64,000 nucleotides of DNA from Allocoprobacillus halotolerans (GCF_024399475.1 NZ_CP101620.1:1035608-1099607), one strand, 5' to 3'; counted from the stretch's first letter, positions 41,548 through 51,582 are shown. The notes: generated by a model not told the origin, from the letters alone. Made by a program: numbers and translations.

Positions 41548-42858
41548 TTATTGATAATCTTCTTGAACATCAAAAGCAATCAAATCATCAAATGTTTGTC
41601 TTTTAATCACTAATTTACTTTTTCCCTTATACGTAAATACAACAGCTGGTTTAGGGATTTGATTATAATTAGATGACATCGAATAATGATAAGCACCTGT
41701 TGAAAATTGTGCAAATATATCGCCAGGTTCAGGATATGGCAACATGATTTCTTTTACAACAACATCTGCTGATTCGCAAATTTTTCCTGCCACAGTCACT
41801 TTCGTGTCACGACGTTCATATGCCTTATTGACAATAATACCATCATATTGGGCATCATATAAAGCTGTTCTGATATTATCAGTCATACCACCATCAACAC
41901 TCATATAAGTACGCACATCTGGAATGTCTTTTACTGAACCGACCGTATATAATGTAATACCAGCATTTCCTACCACATATCTACCTGGTTCTACCAAAAC
42001 TTGTGGCATATCCCAACCACGACGATCATAACCATCTTTGATGATATTCATGATTTCTGAAGTAATGGTCTCAAATTCCAATGGTTCATCTTTTTTTGTA
42101 TAAGCAATTCCATATCCACCACCAGCATTAATCGCTTTGACCATAACACCTAATTGATCATAAATTTCATATGCAAAGCGCACAAATCTATGCATAGCAC
42201 TAATGTAAGCATATAAATCAAAAACCTGTGAACCAATATGACAATGAATACCTTCAAATTCAATATGTGTTGAGTCAACAATCTGTTGAATAGCCTTTAA
42301 ATAAATACCATTTCTTGCGCTAAATCCAAACTTTGTATCTTTATGTCCCGTTTGAATATAACCATGTCCCCCAGCCTTAATTTCTGGTACAACTCTCACT
42401 GTTGCATAAATTGTTTTATCATATTGACTTGCTATCTTTTCAACAAGTTCAATTTCATAAAAGTTATCAATCACAAAATGATCAACATCATGAGCAATCG
42501 CATAATCTATTTCAGATGGAAGTTTATTATTTCCGTGGAAATAAATTTTATGTGGATCAAATCCAGCTTTTAAAGCAATTGAAATTTCTCCAGCACTGAC
42601 ACAATCAATGCCAATTCCATATTCACTAGCAATACGATAGATTTCTAAACAGCTAAAAGATTTAGATGCAAATAATGGTAAGACATGATTGTATTTATCT
42701 AAAAATTTTGTTTTTAATTCTTCAAATTGATGACGAATATGTCCTTCACTCATGACATAAAGTGGTGTTCCATATTTTTTGACTAAATCCATAGCATTAA
42801 CATCATCTATGTATAAACTACGATCTCTTATTTGAGCAAATTGTGTTTGTAAAACCAT
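41548..42858 (-). CDS. lysA: Diaminopimelate decarboxylase
   Basis: 436 residues; PLP-dependent final step of lysine synthesis. PLP lysine in LPLFASKSFSCLEI, glycine loop GGGYGIAYTKKDEPL, active-site ICESADVV and AYHYSMSSNYN. AAAGGGG before the ATG. Last gene of the riboswitch-controlled operon. Confidence 0.97.
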   Translation of the reverse strand: MVLQTQFAQIRDRSLYIDDVNAMDLVKKYGTPLYVMSEGHIRHQFEELKTKFLDKYNHVLPLFASKSFSCLEIYRIASEYGIGIDCVSAGEISIALKAGFDPHKIYFHGNNKLPSEIDYAIAHDVDHFVIDNFYEIELVEKIASQYDKTIYATVRVVPEIKAGGHGYIQTGHKDTKFGFSARNGIYLKAIQQIVDSTHIEFEGIHCHIGSQVFDLYAYISAMHRFVRFAYEIYDQLGVMVKAINAGGGYGIAYTKKDEPLEFETITSEIMNIIKDGYDRRGWDMPQVLVEPGRYVVGNAGITLYTVGSVKDIPDVRTYMSVDGGMTDNIRTALYDAQYDGIIVNKAYERRDTKVTVAGKICESADVVVKEIMLPYPEPGDIFAQFSTGAYHYSMSSNYNQIPKPAVVFTYKGKSKLVIKRQTFDDLIAFDVQEDYQ

Positions 42859-42870
42859 TTTTATTCCCCT

Positions 42871-43614
42871 TTAATATAAATTCTTTAAACTAAATAATCC
42901 ATTTTCTTTATCAGCAATCTTTAAACATGCTGAAATAGCCCCTTGTACAAAAACTTCTTTCGATAAAGCTGTATGTTTCACTTCAATAATTTCATCATGT
43001 CCCGCAAATATAACACTATGTTCACCAAAAATCGTTCCAGCACGGACTGATTGAATCCCAACTTCATTCTTTTCACGCTTATGATGAACTGTTGATCGGT
43101 CATAAACTTCTTCTGTTTCTTCAATATCCTCATGAATCACATCATATAAAAGTTTTGCCGTTCCACTAGGCGCATCAATCTTTTGATTATGATGTTTTTC
43201 AATAATTTCAATATCATATCCATTTTCATAAAATTCTTTAGCAACTTCTTTCACAATCTTTGTCAACATAGATACCCCAAAAGATGTGTTATATGACTGA
43301 AAGATTGGAATTTGTGAAGATGCTTCTTCAATATGTAAGATTTGTTGTTGTGAATATCCTGTTGTCGCAAGAACCAAAGCACAATGATTTTTAACACCAA
43401 ATTTTAAAATATCACTTAAATTATCAGGATGTGAAAAATCAATGATTGCATCAACTGATTCATCAACTTCATTTAAAGATGTATACATCTTTTCGTCAAT
43501 TTTCGCATCAAAGAGAGGAGAAACAACACCTACTAAATTCATGTGTTCATTTTCTCTTACTGCTTGTGCAACTTTTTTACCCATTAAGCCAAAACCATAA
43601 ACTAATACATTCAT
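42871..43614 (-). CDS. dapB: 4-hydroxy-tetrahydrodipicolinate reductase
   Basis: 247 residues from ATG 43614, 1 nt after the dapA stop. NAD(P)-binding VYGFGLMGKKVAQAV, substrate motif EIIEKHHNQKIDAPSGTA with its catalytic His/Lys. Second committed step towards DAP and lysine. Confidence 0.96.
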   Translation of the reverse strand: MNVLVYGFGLMGKKVAQAVRENEHMNLVGVVSPLFDAKIDEKMYTSLNEVDESVDAIIDFSHPDNLSDILKFGVKNHCALVLATTGYSQQQILHIEEASSQIPIFQSYNTSFGVSMLTKIVKEVAKEFYENGYDIEIIEKHHNQKIDAPSGTAKLLYDVIHEDIEETEEVYDRSTVHHKREKNEVGIQSVRAGTIFGEHSVIFAGHDEIIEVKHTALSKEVFVQGAISACLKIADKENGLFSLKNLY

Positions 43615-43615
43615 C

Positions 43616-44512
43616 TTAATAACCCTTCTTTTCAAATCTTTCCATTGCATCAAATAATAACTTCTTATTGGCTTCAGTCGTTGGAATCAATGGACGTCTC
43701 ACCATTTCACCACAAACACCCATTTTCTTTAATGCAGCTTTAGGCATGATTGGATTGACATCAACAAACAAATACTTGCTGACATCATTCAAATCATATG
43801 CCATTTGTTTCGCTAAATCCATATCACCATGTAAAATCGCTTGAGCAAATTTTTCTGTTTCTCTTGGATAAAGATTAGATAATACAGAAATCACACCTTT
43901 TCCACCTGCAGCCATAAACGGTAAAATATTATCATCACAACCACTATACATATCAAAATCTAAATCTCTTGTTTGTGTTAAAACATCCATTGCATAAGCA
44001 ATATTATCAGTTGCATCTTTCATTGCTTTAATATTCTTATGTTTCGCAAGTTCAACAACTGTATCAACTGTAATATTCATTCCTGTACGTCCTGGTACAT
44101 TATAAATAATCATTGGAATATCGACTTGATCTGCAATATAAGTATAATGATCAATTAAACCTCTTTGACTTGTTTTATTATAATATGGCGTTACGACTAA
44201 AATCGCATCAGCTCCTACTTCTTTAGCAAACTTGGCTTTCTTTAATGCTGTTTCTGTATCATTTGATCCGGCCCCTGCAATCACTTTGACACCTGTTCCT
44301 TTTGCCATTTCCATCACAATCTTTGTTAATTCAAATTCTTCGTTAATATGAATAGTTGGTGTTTCTCCTGTTGTTCCATTCACTAAAAGAGCCTGTACAC
44401 CTCCATCAATCATTCTTTGAACTTGTCTTTTAAATCCTTCATAATCAATACTACCATCATCTAACATGGGTAATACTAATGCAACTGCACTTCCTTCAAA
44501 AATTGGTTCCAT
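43616..44512 (-). CDS. dapA: 4-hydroxy-tetrahydrodipicolinate synthase
   Basis: 298 residues, TIM barrel. Schiff-base Lys in NIKAMKDATDN, VNGTTGETPTI and YNVPGRTGMNI motifs. Condenses pyruvate with aspartate semialdehyde. AGGAGG-like site upstream. In the operon with dapB and lysA; asd and the acylase/aminotransferase steps are elsewhere. Confidence 0.97.
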   Translation of the reverse strand: MEPIFEGSAVALVLPMLDDGSIDYEGFKRQVQRMIDGGVQALLVNGTTGETPTIHINEEFELTKIVMEMAKGTGVKVIAGAGSNDTETALKKAKFAKEVGADAILVVTPYYNKTSQRGLIDHYTYIADQVDIPMIIYNVPGRTGMNITVDTVVELAKHKNIKAMKDATDNIAYAMDVLTQTRDLDFDMYSGCDDNILPFMAAGGKGVISVLSNLYPRETEKFAQAILHGDMDLAKQMAYDLNDVSKYLFVDVNPIMPKAALKKMGVCGEMVRRPLIPTTEANKKLLFDAMERFEKKGY

Positions 44513-44522
44513 AACTTTCCTC

Positions 44523-44972
44523 CTATTTATATTCTTTCTTAATTTCTGACATCGCTAAATCAATATATTCCAATGGAATAACACAAGAAATAGATACTTC
44601 TGATGTTGTAACTTGAAGTAATGGTATTTGATGTTTACCTAACACTGTAAAAAAGATTGCCGCAACACCCACTTCATCTTTCATTGCATCACTTTCAAGT
44701 TTAATTTTTGCGACTTGTCTATTTTGATAAATTTGTATATGGGGATGCTTTGTTCTTACTATTGACAAAGCCTCATCTAAATTCTTTTGGTCATCTTGAC
44801 TACATGTAAAATCAATACGCATTTCATCTTCTAAAAGCACTTCTGAAATCATATCAATATTGACATTCTTTGAAGAAATTGTTTGAAAAATATCACCTAC
44901 AAATAATGAGTTCTTTTCTACATTCATCAATTTGACTTGGATAATATGACGATCAGATTCAATCAATTTCAT
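44523..44972 (-). CDS. Free-standing double-ACT protein, aspartokinase regulatory-like
   Basis: 149 residues from ATG 44972 (GAAGGTG upstream). Two ACT-like halves: KNVNIDMISEVLLEDEMRID and, later, VGVAAIFFTVLGKHQIPLLQ with VTTSEVSISCVIP. This matches the C-terminal regulatory part of aspartokinase with no kinase domain present. First gene of the lysine operon, so it probably senses lysine and acts on a separate aspartokinase. No frameshift is visible. Confidence 0.8.
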   Translation of the reverse strand: MKLIESDRHIIQVKLMNVEKNSLFVGDIFQTISSKNVNIDMISEVLLEDEMRIDFTCSQDDQKNLDEALSIVRTKHPHIQIYQNRQVAKIKLESDAMKDEVGVAAIFFTVLGKHQIPLLQVTTSEVSISCVIPLEYIDLAMSEIKKEYK

Positions 44973-45000
44973 TATTTTCACCTTCTTTGTTAATAAAAAA

Positions 45001-45210
45001 TTGCAATGGTCCCATTGCAATAATAAAGATTATTTTATTAAGCAATAGCACACCACTTTATCCTAAAGTGACAGTGATATAGATATTCTCTATACCCCCA
45101 GGCAATAATCACATGCAAATAATTATCCCTTCGGCAATCGTTCCTCCTTCTTTTTAGTTGCACCTATTGATATAAAAGAACTCTTAACTCTTGCACCTCT
45201 ATCTTTTTTT
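45001..45210 (-). promoter_or_regulatory. Lysine riboswitch with intrinsic terminator
   Basis: The RNA contains AGATAGAGGTGCAAGAG, the 5' core of the L-box, and ATTGCCGAAGGG further on, both hallmarks of lysine riboswitches. It ends in a perfect 9-bp hairpin TTGCAATGG / CCATTGCAA (45001-45020) plus a T-run. Lysine binding should stop transcription before the ACT-dapA-dapB-lysA operon. Upstream TTGCTT, 17 nt, TAGTAT is a likely promoter. Confidence 0.88.
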
Positions 45211-45250
45211 ATACTATCATATGAGCTCTTTGAAAGCAACCTTTATTTTT

Positions 45251-46828
45251 TTGACTTTCGGTTTTTTGCATTCTTTTTTGAAGGGTATGTCTTGTTGTTT
45301 ATTGTCATAACCCTTGTTTTCTTATCTATATCATCTTTTTTGTTTTTATTCTCTTTTTATTGTAGCTGAAAAAGTGTCATTTTCATGACCTTTTTTATTA
45401 TTTACTATATGTTCATTTTATAGTTTCAGTTGCAGCTGCCTGTATTCCTGCTTCTCTCTTATATTTTGAAACTCCTTGATTCCCTTTTGTGCATATTTTA
45501 ATATTTCCTGTATCCCTTTACTGATCTGATAGCACCAGTAATATCTCTTTCCTTTAAGCGATTTGCTTCTCTCTATCATCTTTATGACTAGTAATTTCTT
45601 GTCTACTTTCTCTGCCAACAGTGTTATATGCCCTATATGCATCATCAATATCGTATTCAATACATTTATTGATTTCATTGTCCTTACTCTTATATTTTCA
45701 AAACCATACTGATTCTTTTTGAATCTGAATTTCTCCTCGATTCGCCACCTTGACATATATGCCCTCACTATCTTATGCACATCTCTTTTATTCCTGATCT
45801 CTCTATTCGTTAAAAGCATCATCGGTTTTTCTTCACTTAATCCATACACAATGACTAGATTTAATATCCTTCCCTTTTGTGATGGCAGTTCCACTCTCGT
45901 ATGTGATACATAGACTTCACTGTCTTCCTTAGAAAAATACATGTTCATCTTAATCTTGCCTTTTCTTCTTTTGGCGATTTCTCCTACTTTCTTTGGCTTC
46001 CCTTTAAACAATAATGTTCTATTTTCTTTGAGTCTGATGATGAAATCATCTGCATTATGATTTTCATCTATGAAGTAATCATAAAATACATTGGCATCAT
46101 ATCCTCTGTCACATACAAATGTACATCTTTCAGGAATGAGAGATTTGACATATTTTATGCTCTTTATTGTTTCATCGTTCATTGACTTGAATCCTTCACT
46201 TTCAGTTGAATAGATATGGCTATACAAAGATATTGGATGATGTTGATCCTGTGTGAGGGCAGTTGCCTCACATACATGGTATCCAGGATAAATGTCATCC
46301 TTAAGTGAGGAAGCATCCCTGACCATACAAAGATCTTCAAATTTTCTTCCATATTTTTTGATGATTTCACTGTTATCAAGTAAAATGATCCTGTCTTCGC
46401 TAAGATGCTTGATAACCATATCATTATAATTGGATTTCATTTGGTTCATTGCTTCATCATCAAATTGAGCCAAATGATTGGATAATCTGTCAATTGTATA
46501 ATTGAGCTTGATATTTTCATCAAGAGCTCTGGCAATATCGCTAAGTAGAACACTTTGACTTCTTGCAAGACCAAACATCATGTCCATGACAAACTTGGCA
46601 GCAGGTTTATCAAGACTGTCTGATAATTTATTAGAAAAATTGACAATTTCTCTTTTCGTTTCATATAGATCTGTGGTAAAATAACTCATGGAAAATCCCT
46701 CCTAAATTTTGTTTATTGAGATAAAATTATTATAACATTTTAGAGGCTGATTTTCCTTATAAATAAAGCAAAACAGGCAATTTGTGAATAACTTTTTACC
46801 TGTTTTTTATTTTTTTACCGAAACTCAA
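45251..46828 (-). mobile_element. IS4-family insertion sequence
   Basis: About 1.58 kb. Short terminal inverted repeats TTGACTTTCGGT (45251-45262) and ACCGAAACTCAA (46817-46828). Target duplication cannot be resolved in the A/T-rich flanks. It sits about 20 bp upstream of the lysine-operon promoter and transcribes in the same direction. Confidence 0.75.
45418..46689 (-). CDS. IS4-family DDE transposase
   Basis: 423 residues, intact. DDE acids likely in RIILLDNSEIIKK and CTFVCDRGYDANV; IS4 motif Y-(2)-R-(3)-E-(6)-K reads YMSRWRIEEKFRFKK. GGAGGGA before ATG. Base composition is less A+T-rich than neighbours. Distinct from the larger IS1634-like enzyme at 19.5-21.2 kb. Confidence 0.9.
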   Translation of the reverse strand: MSYFTTDLYETKREIVNFSNKLSDSLDKPAAKFVMDMMFGLARSQSVLLSDIARALDENIKLNYTIDRLSNHLAQFDDEAMNQMKSNYNDMVIKHLSEDRIILLDNSEIIKKYGRKFEDLCMVRDASSLKDDIYPGYHVCEATALTQDQHHPISLYSHIYSTESEGFKSMNDETIKSIKYVKSLIPERCTFVCDRGYDANVFYDYFIDENHNADDFIIRLKENRTLLFKGKPKKVGEIAKRRKGKIKMNMYFSKEDSEVYVSHTRVELPSQKGRILNLVIVYGLSEEKPMMLLTNREIRNKRDVHKIVRAYMSRWRIEEKFRFKKNQYGFENIRVRTMKSINVLNTILMMHIGHITLLAEKVDKKLLVIKMIERSKSLKGKRYYWCYQISKGIQEILKYAQKGIKEFQNIREKQEYRQLQLKL

Positions 46829-46883
46829 ATTATTTTTTATTCAATTATGTTATACTTGTAAAAAAAGAAAAGAGGTCCTGATT

Positions 46884-47942
46884 ATGATGATTCTATTTTA
46901 TACAATTTTATCTCTCTTTCTTATTATAGCACCTTTTTACTATTTTCTTCGTATATTTAAACATATGAAAAAAAGTTCGCGTTATATTCTCTATACATTA
47001 ACAATTGTATCTATATTAACACTTCTTATAAAAATCTTTTTAAAACCATCTTTTGATTTATGGTTTTATACTGTTAGTTTTTATATTCTATCTTGTTTTC
47101 TATTTTGTTTATGTATACTCATTTATCGTTTATGGTGTCATTACTTTCATCATGCTTTTCAAAAATCAATAATGCCTATATTTGTATTAATTTCACTATT
47201 GGTTACAGGTATTGGTTATTATTCTCATTTTGATAGACAAGTCACTCATTATCAAATTTCTATTGAAAAAGATACAACATTAAAATCTTTAAAACTTGCT
47301 TTTATCAGTGATATTCATATAAGCAGTGGAACAACACCACAAGATATTCAAAATCTTGTCAAAACATTAAATCAAAAAGACTATGATCTCATATGTTTAG
47401 GTGGTGATATTTTTGATGAATCTTCTTCAATGAATGATATTGAACAAACTTTGCAAATTCTATCAACTATTCATAGTCAATATGGTATCTTTGCGATAGA
47501 TGGTAATCATGAAAGATATGTATCAATATCTACTCAAGAACTTTATCAAAAATATCAAATCACATATTTAAATGAAAATTTTGTATGTATTGATGGTCTT
47601 TTTAATATAATAGGACGAGAAGATGTCAGTCTACGCACTTCTACTTCCATAGAAACAATCTGTCAAAATATGGATATGTCTTTACCAACCATTGTCTTAG
47701 ATCATAATCCTTTACGATACGAAGAAAACCTTAAATTTGCTGATATACAGCTTTCAGGTCATACTCATGCTGGTCAAGTTTTTCCTGGTTCTTTGATTAC
47801 TGGTTTGATTTATGATAATGACTACGGCGTACTTATAAAAAACAACAAATCTTTGATTGTTTCTAGTGGTTATGGGTCATGGGGATTTCCGCTACGATTA
47901 ATGACACAATGTGAATACGTTGAAGTACATGTTTCATTTTGA
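46884..47942 (+). CDS. Membrane-anchored metallophosphoesterase
   Basis: 352 residues. Four N-terminal membrane helices (ILFYTILSLFLIIAPFYYF and others) then a calcineurin-like domain: LAFISDIHISSG, LGGDIFDESS, DGNHERY, VLDHNP, QLSGHTHAGQVFPG, which supply the two-metal ligands. Similar YkuE/YaeI-type enzymes act on lipid or nucleotide phosphates at the membrane. AGAGGTCC upstream. Substrate not evident. Confidence 0.92.
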   Translation: MMILFYTILSLFLIIAPFYYFLRIFKHMKKSSRYILYTLTIVSILTLLIKIFLKPSFDLWFYTVSFYILSCFLFCLCILIYRLWCHYFHHAFQKSIMPIFVLISLLVTGIGYYSHFDRQVTHYQISIEKDTTLKSLKLAFISDIHISSGTTPQDIQNLVKTLNQKDYDLICLGGDIFDESSSMNDIEQTLQILSTIHSQYGIFAIDGNHERYVSISTQELYQKYQITYLNENFVCIDGLFNIIGREDVSLRTSTSIETICQNMDMSLPTIVLDHNPLRYEENLKFADIQLSGHTHAGQVFPGSLITGLIYDNDYGVLIKNNKSLIVSSGYGSWGFPLRLMTQCEYVEVHVSF

Positions 47943-48009
47943 GAAAAAATTTTTTATAGTAGACTTTTGAATTCAAATAATATATCATATGAAAAGCGAG
48001 GTAAGGATT

Positions 48010-48678
48010 ATGGTTATAGAATTAGATAGTCAATATGAAAACAGAAAAGAAATCATTGAAAACATTGTAAAAAAAGTTATTCAAGACAATCAAATTGAAA
48101 TGACTGAGATTTCTTTTGATAACTTAATTATTCATCTCTCTTTATGTCTTTCTAGAGAAATGAGTGGAACTTATATTCCAACAAGTGAAAGTCAAATCAA
48201 TCATTTAAAGAATCATGAATATTATCAAATTTCTAAGCAAATCATTGAACAATTAAATGATTATTTCCATATTGAGATTGATGAAAATCAAGTGCAATAT
48301 GTAACTATGTATTTAGCAAACATCAATCTTTTAGATATTGATTTTAACTGTGAATTTGATTTATATGATGATGATACAGAAGAAATCATTAATGAAACAA
48401 TTAATCGCATTCAAAATGATCTTCAGTTAGATTTAAGAAAAAATAAAGAGTTCTATACAGGAATGACTTTACATTTTTATCCTGCTTTAGATCGTTTACA
48501 AAACAATCATCAATTAACTGACAATCCATTAAAAGATAAGATTCAGGCTCAATTCCAATTAGAATATAAATGTGCTGAGATTTTTAATGAAATTGTTGAA
48601 CAACATTATCATCAAAAATTTAATGAACATGAATTAGCCTATATTGCTTTACATTTTGGAACAGCTTTAAAGAAATAG
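48010..48678 (+). CDS. PRD-domain protein without a nucleic-acid-binding domain
   Basis: 222 residues from ATG 48010 (GAGGTAAGG upstream). Two PTS-regulation domains: about residues 10-105 (FDNLIIHLSLCLSRE, YVTMYLANINLL) and 115-220 (GMTLHFYPALDRLQNN, YIALHFGTALKK), with the His residues that receive PTS phosphate. There is no CAT RNA-binding domain or helix-turn-helix, unlike BglG or LicR. It may act by binding a partner, or be a relic. Not next to PTS genes. Confidence 0.85.
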   Translation: MVIELDSQYENRKEIIENIVKKVIQDNQIEMTEISFDNLIIHLSLCLSREMSGTYIPTSESQINHLKNHEYYQISKQIIEQLNDYFHIEIDENQVQYVTMYLANINLLDIDFNCEFDLYDDDTEEIINETINRIQNDLQLDLRKNKEFYTGMTLHFYPALDRLQNNHQLTDNPLKDKIQAQFQLEYKCAEIFNEIVEQHYHQKFNEHELAYIALHFGTALKK

Positions 48679-48702
48679 AAGTTGAAAAGCTTCTATTTTT
48701 TT
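48675..48702 (+). terminator. Terminator after the PRD gene
   Basis: ATAGAAG / CTTCTAT with an 8-nt loop and TTTTTTT. Confidence 0.8.
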
Positions 48703-48837
48703 ATGCAAAACTTTTATGAAATATCTTAAAAAATATGTCAATAAATATATATGTAAAAATAAAGAACTTCATCATAATTGACGAAATTCTTTATTTTCTC
48801 CACTTAATATAATTCTCATGTATATTTAGATATACTT

Positions 48838-49694
48838 CAACACATCTTTTTCACTATGTATATCTGTTATATGTAATGCAAGATTGTTTAACTCTTCTTC
48901 ATTACTTAATTCAATTCTCAATGTCAATTCAGGTGTGAGTTTTCCTAATATTTTTTTAAGTTGAGCCATTAGTATTTGCATTTTACCTTCTTTTTTCCTT
49001 CCTGCTCAATGTCTTTCCAAAATGACCACATTGCCATAGTCTCTTCTTCTCCTTTCACTTGTTCTAAAATATCATATCTTTCCGTAAGTATCGCTATCAC
49101 CCTTGCGGCTGTCTTTGAGACTTCCATCCCTTTGAAATCTTCTTTCTCTTTTCTCCATATCTGATTAACTGTTTTGACGATATTGCGATTATCCTCATTT
49201 TTGAGTAGGTGATAGTCCAAATCCTTGATGTCTACAATCTTCATCTTCCAGTCATTTGGCATCCCCTTCAAGCTTTCAGGAATATCCATTCTTTCTACCA
49301 GTGACGTGGCTGCTGTCCATCTTCCTTCGCCATGAAACAATACGAGGCTGACAACTGGCATGATCTTGTAGCTCTTGTACTCCTTATCCTGCATGTTGTA
49401 GGTTAATGCATCATAGAGAAGTGTTCTTGACACCATTGTAAAATCAACCTGATCCTGTGCTTCCAATGCCAAGATAGCCTGTGAATCCTTTCCTTTCCAC
49501 AACATGATGACATCACGTCTTCTTTCCCTGGAAATATAATTGCCTACAAAGATTTCACTTGTATCCATTCTTTGAAGTTCATCAGGCTTAATGACATCTT
49601 GACCGCCATAGAGAATAGCGTTCATCATATCAGCAAAGTGTTCAGGATTTCTGAAGAAATCTCTAATGACATCATCAACTTTCAAATCTTTCAT
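48838..49694 (-). CDS. Rpn-family PD-(D/E)XK nuclease (copy 3), one frameshift
   Basis: 285 residues after one A is added to the run near 49008-49013 (join EQEGKKEGKMQILMAQLKK); as printed it stops at 48969. Core RRRDVIMLWKGKDSQAILAL then EAQDQVDF; N-terminus KDFFRNPEHFADMMNAILYG. Very similar to copy 2, with the same LTPELT tail. AGGAGG before the ATG (minus strand). Its own promoter and leader are intact. Confidence 0.85.
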
Positions 49695-49699
49695 AATGA

Positions 49700-49791
49700 C
49701 CTCCTTTCAATATATTCCAGGAGGGTTCATAGACATTATACAATAATATTTGCTTATTGTAAACATACATCATTTTAATAAGAACCCTCCT
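49700..49791 (-). promoter_or_regulatory. Promoter and SD-masking leader of Rpn copy 3
   Basis: On the minus strand: TTTACA (49758-49763), 17 nt, TATAAT (49735-49740), then CCTCCT (49719-49724) that can pair with the ribosome site AGGAGG (49700-49705) across a 13-nt loop. An extra copy AGGAGGGTTC (complement at 49782-49791) lies upstream of the promoter, making a 10-bp inverted repeat around it with 49719-49728. Confidence 0.75.
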
Positions 49792-49895
49792 ATTATTTAT
49801 ATACGCAATTTTTTTCTATTTTTCTTTTTTATTTCCAACTTTTTCATATTTTTTTAAATTTAAATATTTTAACTAATAACTTTCCTATATAAACT

Positions 49896-49921
49896 AAAAA
49901 ATCAGCTTTAAGCTGATTTTA
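49896..49921 (-). terminator. Terminator after the MATE gene
   Basis: AAAATCAGCTT / AAGCTGATTTT near-perfect palindrome at the gene's stop. Confidence 0.75.
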
Positions 49922-51262
49922 TACAAATGCATATTTACGAACTTTCAAATAACAAATCAAATGAACACTTAGTGTGAGTAACCAAGATATTGGATAAGAG
50001 ATATAAAGAATAAAGAGTGTATGATGTATCTGGAAGATTGTAAATATCCATATAATTCTAAATAAACAAGCTCCTGTTAAAGATACAAGCATTGGCATAA
50101 TTGAATAACCCATTCCTCTTAAACTTCCTACAATGACATCCATGATTCCACATAGAAAATACGTTGTACTGACAAGACTTAAACGAACCATTCCTGATGT
50201 TATAACTTGTGGATCTGTTGAATAAATAGCAAGCAAAACATCTCCTAATAAATAAGCACCAAATCCTAAAACAAATCCAATAATTGTAACAACAGCTAGA
50301 CATCTGACAAGAATTTGATTAACTCTTTGATAATTTCTTGCTCCCATATTTTGACTTGTAAAACTTAAAGATGTTTGATAAATAGAATTCATCGCTGTAT
50401 AAACAAATCCTTCAATATTACCTGCAGAAGTATTTCCTGCCACAATAATAGATCCAAAAGAATTGACTGATGATTGTATTAAAACATTAGAAATATTAAA
50501 AACCATCCCCTGTAATCCTGCAGGCAATCCAATTTTCAACATTTTTATCAATTTATCTTTATGAAAATGTAATTGATCTTTTGATAGTTTTAAAACTCCC
50601 TCAGCATGAATTAAGCATCTTAAAACAAGAATGGCTGATATACATTCTGACATCATTGTAGAAATAGCCACTCCAGCAACACCTAAATGAAATACAATAA
50701 CAAATATCAAATTAAAAATAACATTAATAATACCTGCAAAAGTTAAATAATAAAGAGGTCTTTTAGTATCTCCAACTGTTCTTAATAAAGCAGCTCCAAA
50801 ATTATAAATCATAAAACCAGGCATACCTATAAAATAAATACGCATATACAATGTTGACAAATCAATCACATCAGCTGGTGTTCCCATAAGTTGTAATAAA
50901 GGACCAGCTAAAATATTACCTACAAATATCATAAAAATACCACCATAAATGGCTGTACAAATAGCTGTGTGAACAGTTTCTGATGCATTTTCTTCATCAT
51001 GTGCACCACAAAATCTTCCAAATAAAACATTCGCTCCTACTGATATTCCTATAAATAAATTAACCAATAAGTTAATCAAAGAACTTGTTGAACCTACTGC
51101 TGCTAAAGCTTCACTTCCGGTAAATCTTCCCACAACAATAATATCCGCAGCATTAAATAATAACTGTAATATCCCCGATAACATTAAAGGTACTGAAAAA
51201 ACAATAATTTGTTTTAATAATGGCCCATGACACATATCAATTTCATAACTTTTACTCATCAT
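49919..51262 (-). CDS. MATE-family multidrug/Na+ antiporter
   Basis: 447 residues, twelve membrane helices. N-terminal GPLLKQIIVFSVPLMLSGIL and LFNAADIIVVGRFTGSEALA, and RTVGDTKRPLYYLT, are typical of the DinF/NorM-type pumps. Exports cationic drugs or metabolites with Na+ or H+. Start ATG (second ATG 3 nt on) has GGGGG upstream. Confidence 0.93.
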   Translation of the reverse strand: MMSKSYEIDMCHGPLLKQIIVFSVPLMLSGILQLLFNAADIIVVGRFTGSEALAAVGSTSSLINLLVNLFIGISVGANVLFGRFCGAHDEENASETVHTAICTAIYGGIFMIFVGNILAGPLLQLMGTPADVIDLSTLYMRIYFIGMPGFMIYNFGAALLRTVGDTKRPLYYLTFAGIINVIFNLIFVIVFHLGVAGVAISTMMSECISAILVLRCLIHAEGVLKLSKDQLHFHKDKLIKMLKIGLPAGLQGMVFNISNVLIQSSVNSFGSIIVAGNTSAGNIEGFVYTAMNSIYQTSLSFTSQNMGARNYQRVNQILVRCLAVVTIIGFVLGFGAYLLGDVLLAIYSTDPQVITSGMVRLSLVSTTYFLCGIMDVIVGSLRGMGYSIMPMLVSLTGACLFRIIWIFTIFQIHHTLFILYISYPISWLLTLSVHLICYLKVRKYAFV

Positions 51263-51340
51263 CTTATCCCCCTTCCCTTGTTTGTTTATTATAGCACTAT
51301 TATATCATAATGATAAATCTTTTCGTTTTTTGAAATGAAA

Positions 51341-51360
51341 AAGATGAATTTCTTCATCTC
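51341..51360 (-). terminator. Terminator downstream of mnmE and the 73-residue gene
   Basis: GATGAA / TTCATC with GAAA loop and TTTTTC on the minus strand. Confidence 0.7.
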
Positions 51361-51582
51361 TTACTTACGCTTAAATATTATATATAAAATATATAAAATA
51401 ACACTTTCTAAAAGACAGGCAAAGGTCATCAATATTGCAATATAACTTATAAGAGAAAGTGTTGGATTCCCTCTATTAAAAGCTGTCACAACCAAAAAGA
51501 CGATTACACTCACTAAACCAACAACTCTTAAATATCTAAAAAACTTATAATATCTTTCAGCTAAAAATTGATACTTTTTCAT
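51361..51582 (-). CDS. Small membrane protein, function unknown
   Basis: 73 residues, two hydrophobic segments (YLRVVGLVSVIVFLVVTAF and YIAILMTFACLLESVILYIL). One nt after mnmE, so cotranscribed. No family recognised. Confidence 0.6.
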   Translation of the reverse strand: MKKYQFLAERYYKFFRYLRVVGLVSVIVFLVVTAFNRGNPTLSLISYIAILMTFACLLESVILYILYIIFKRK

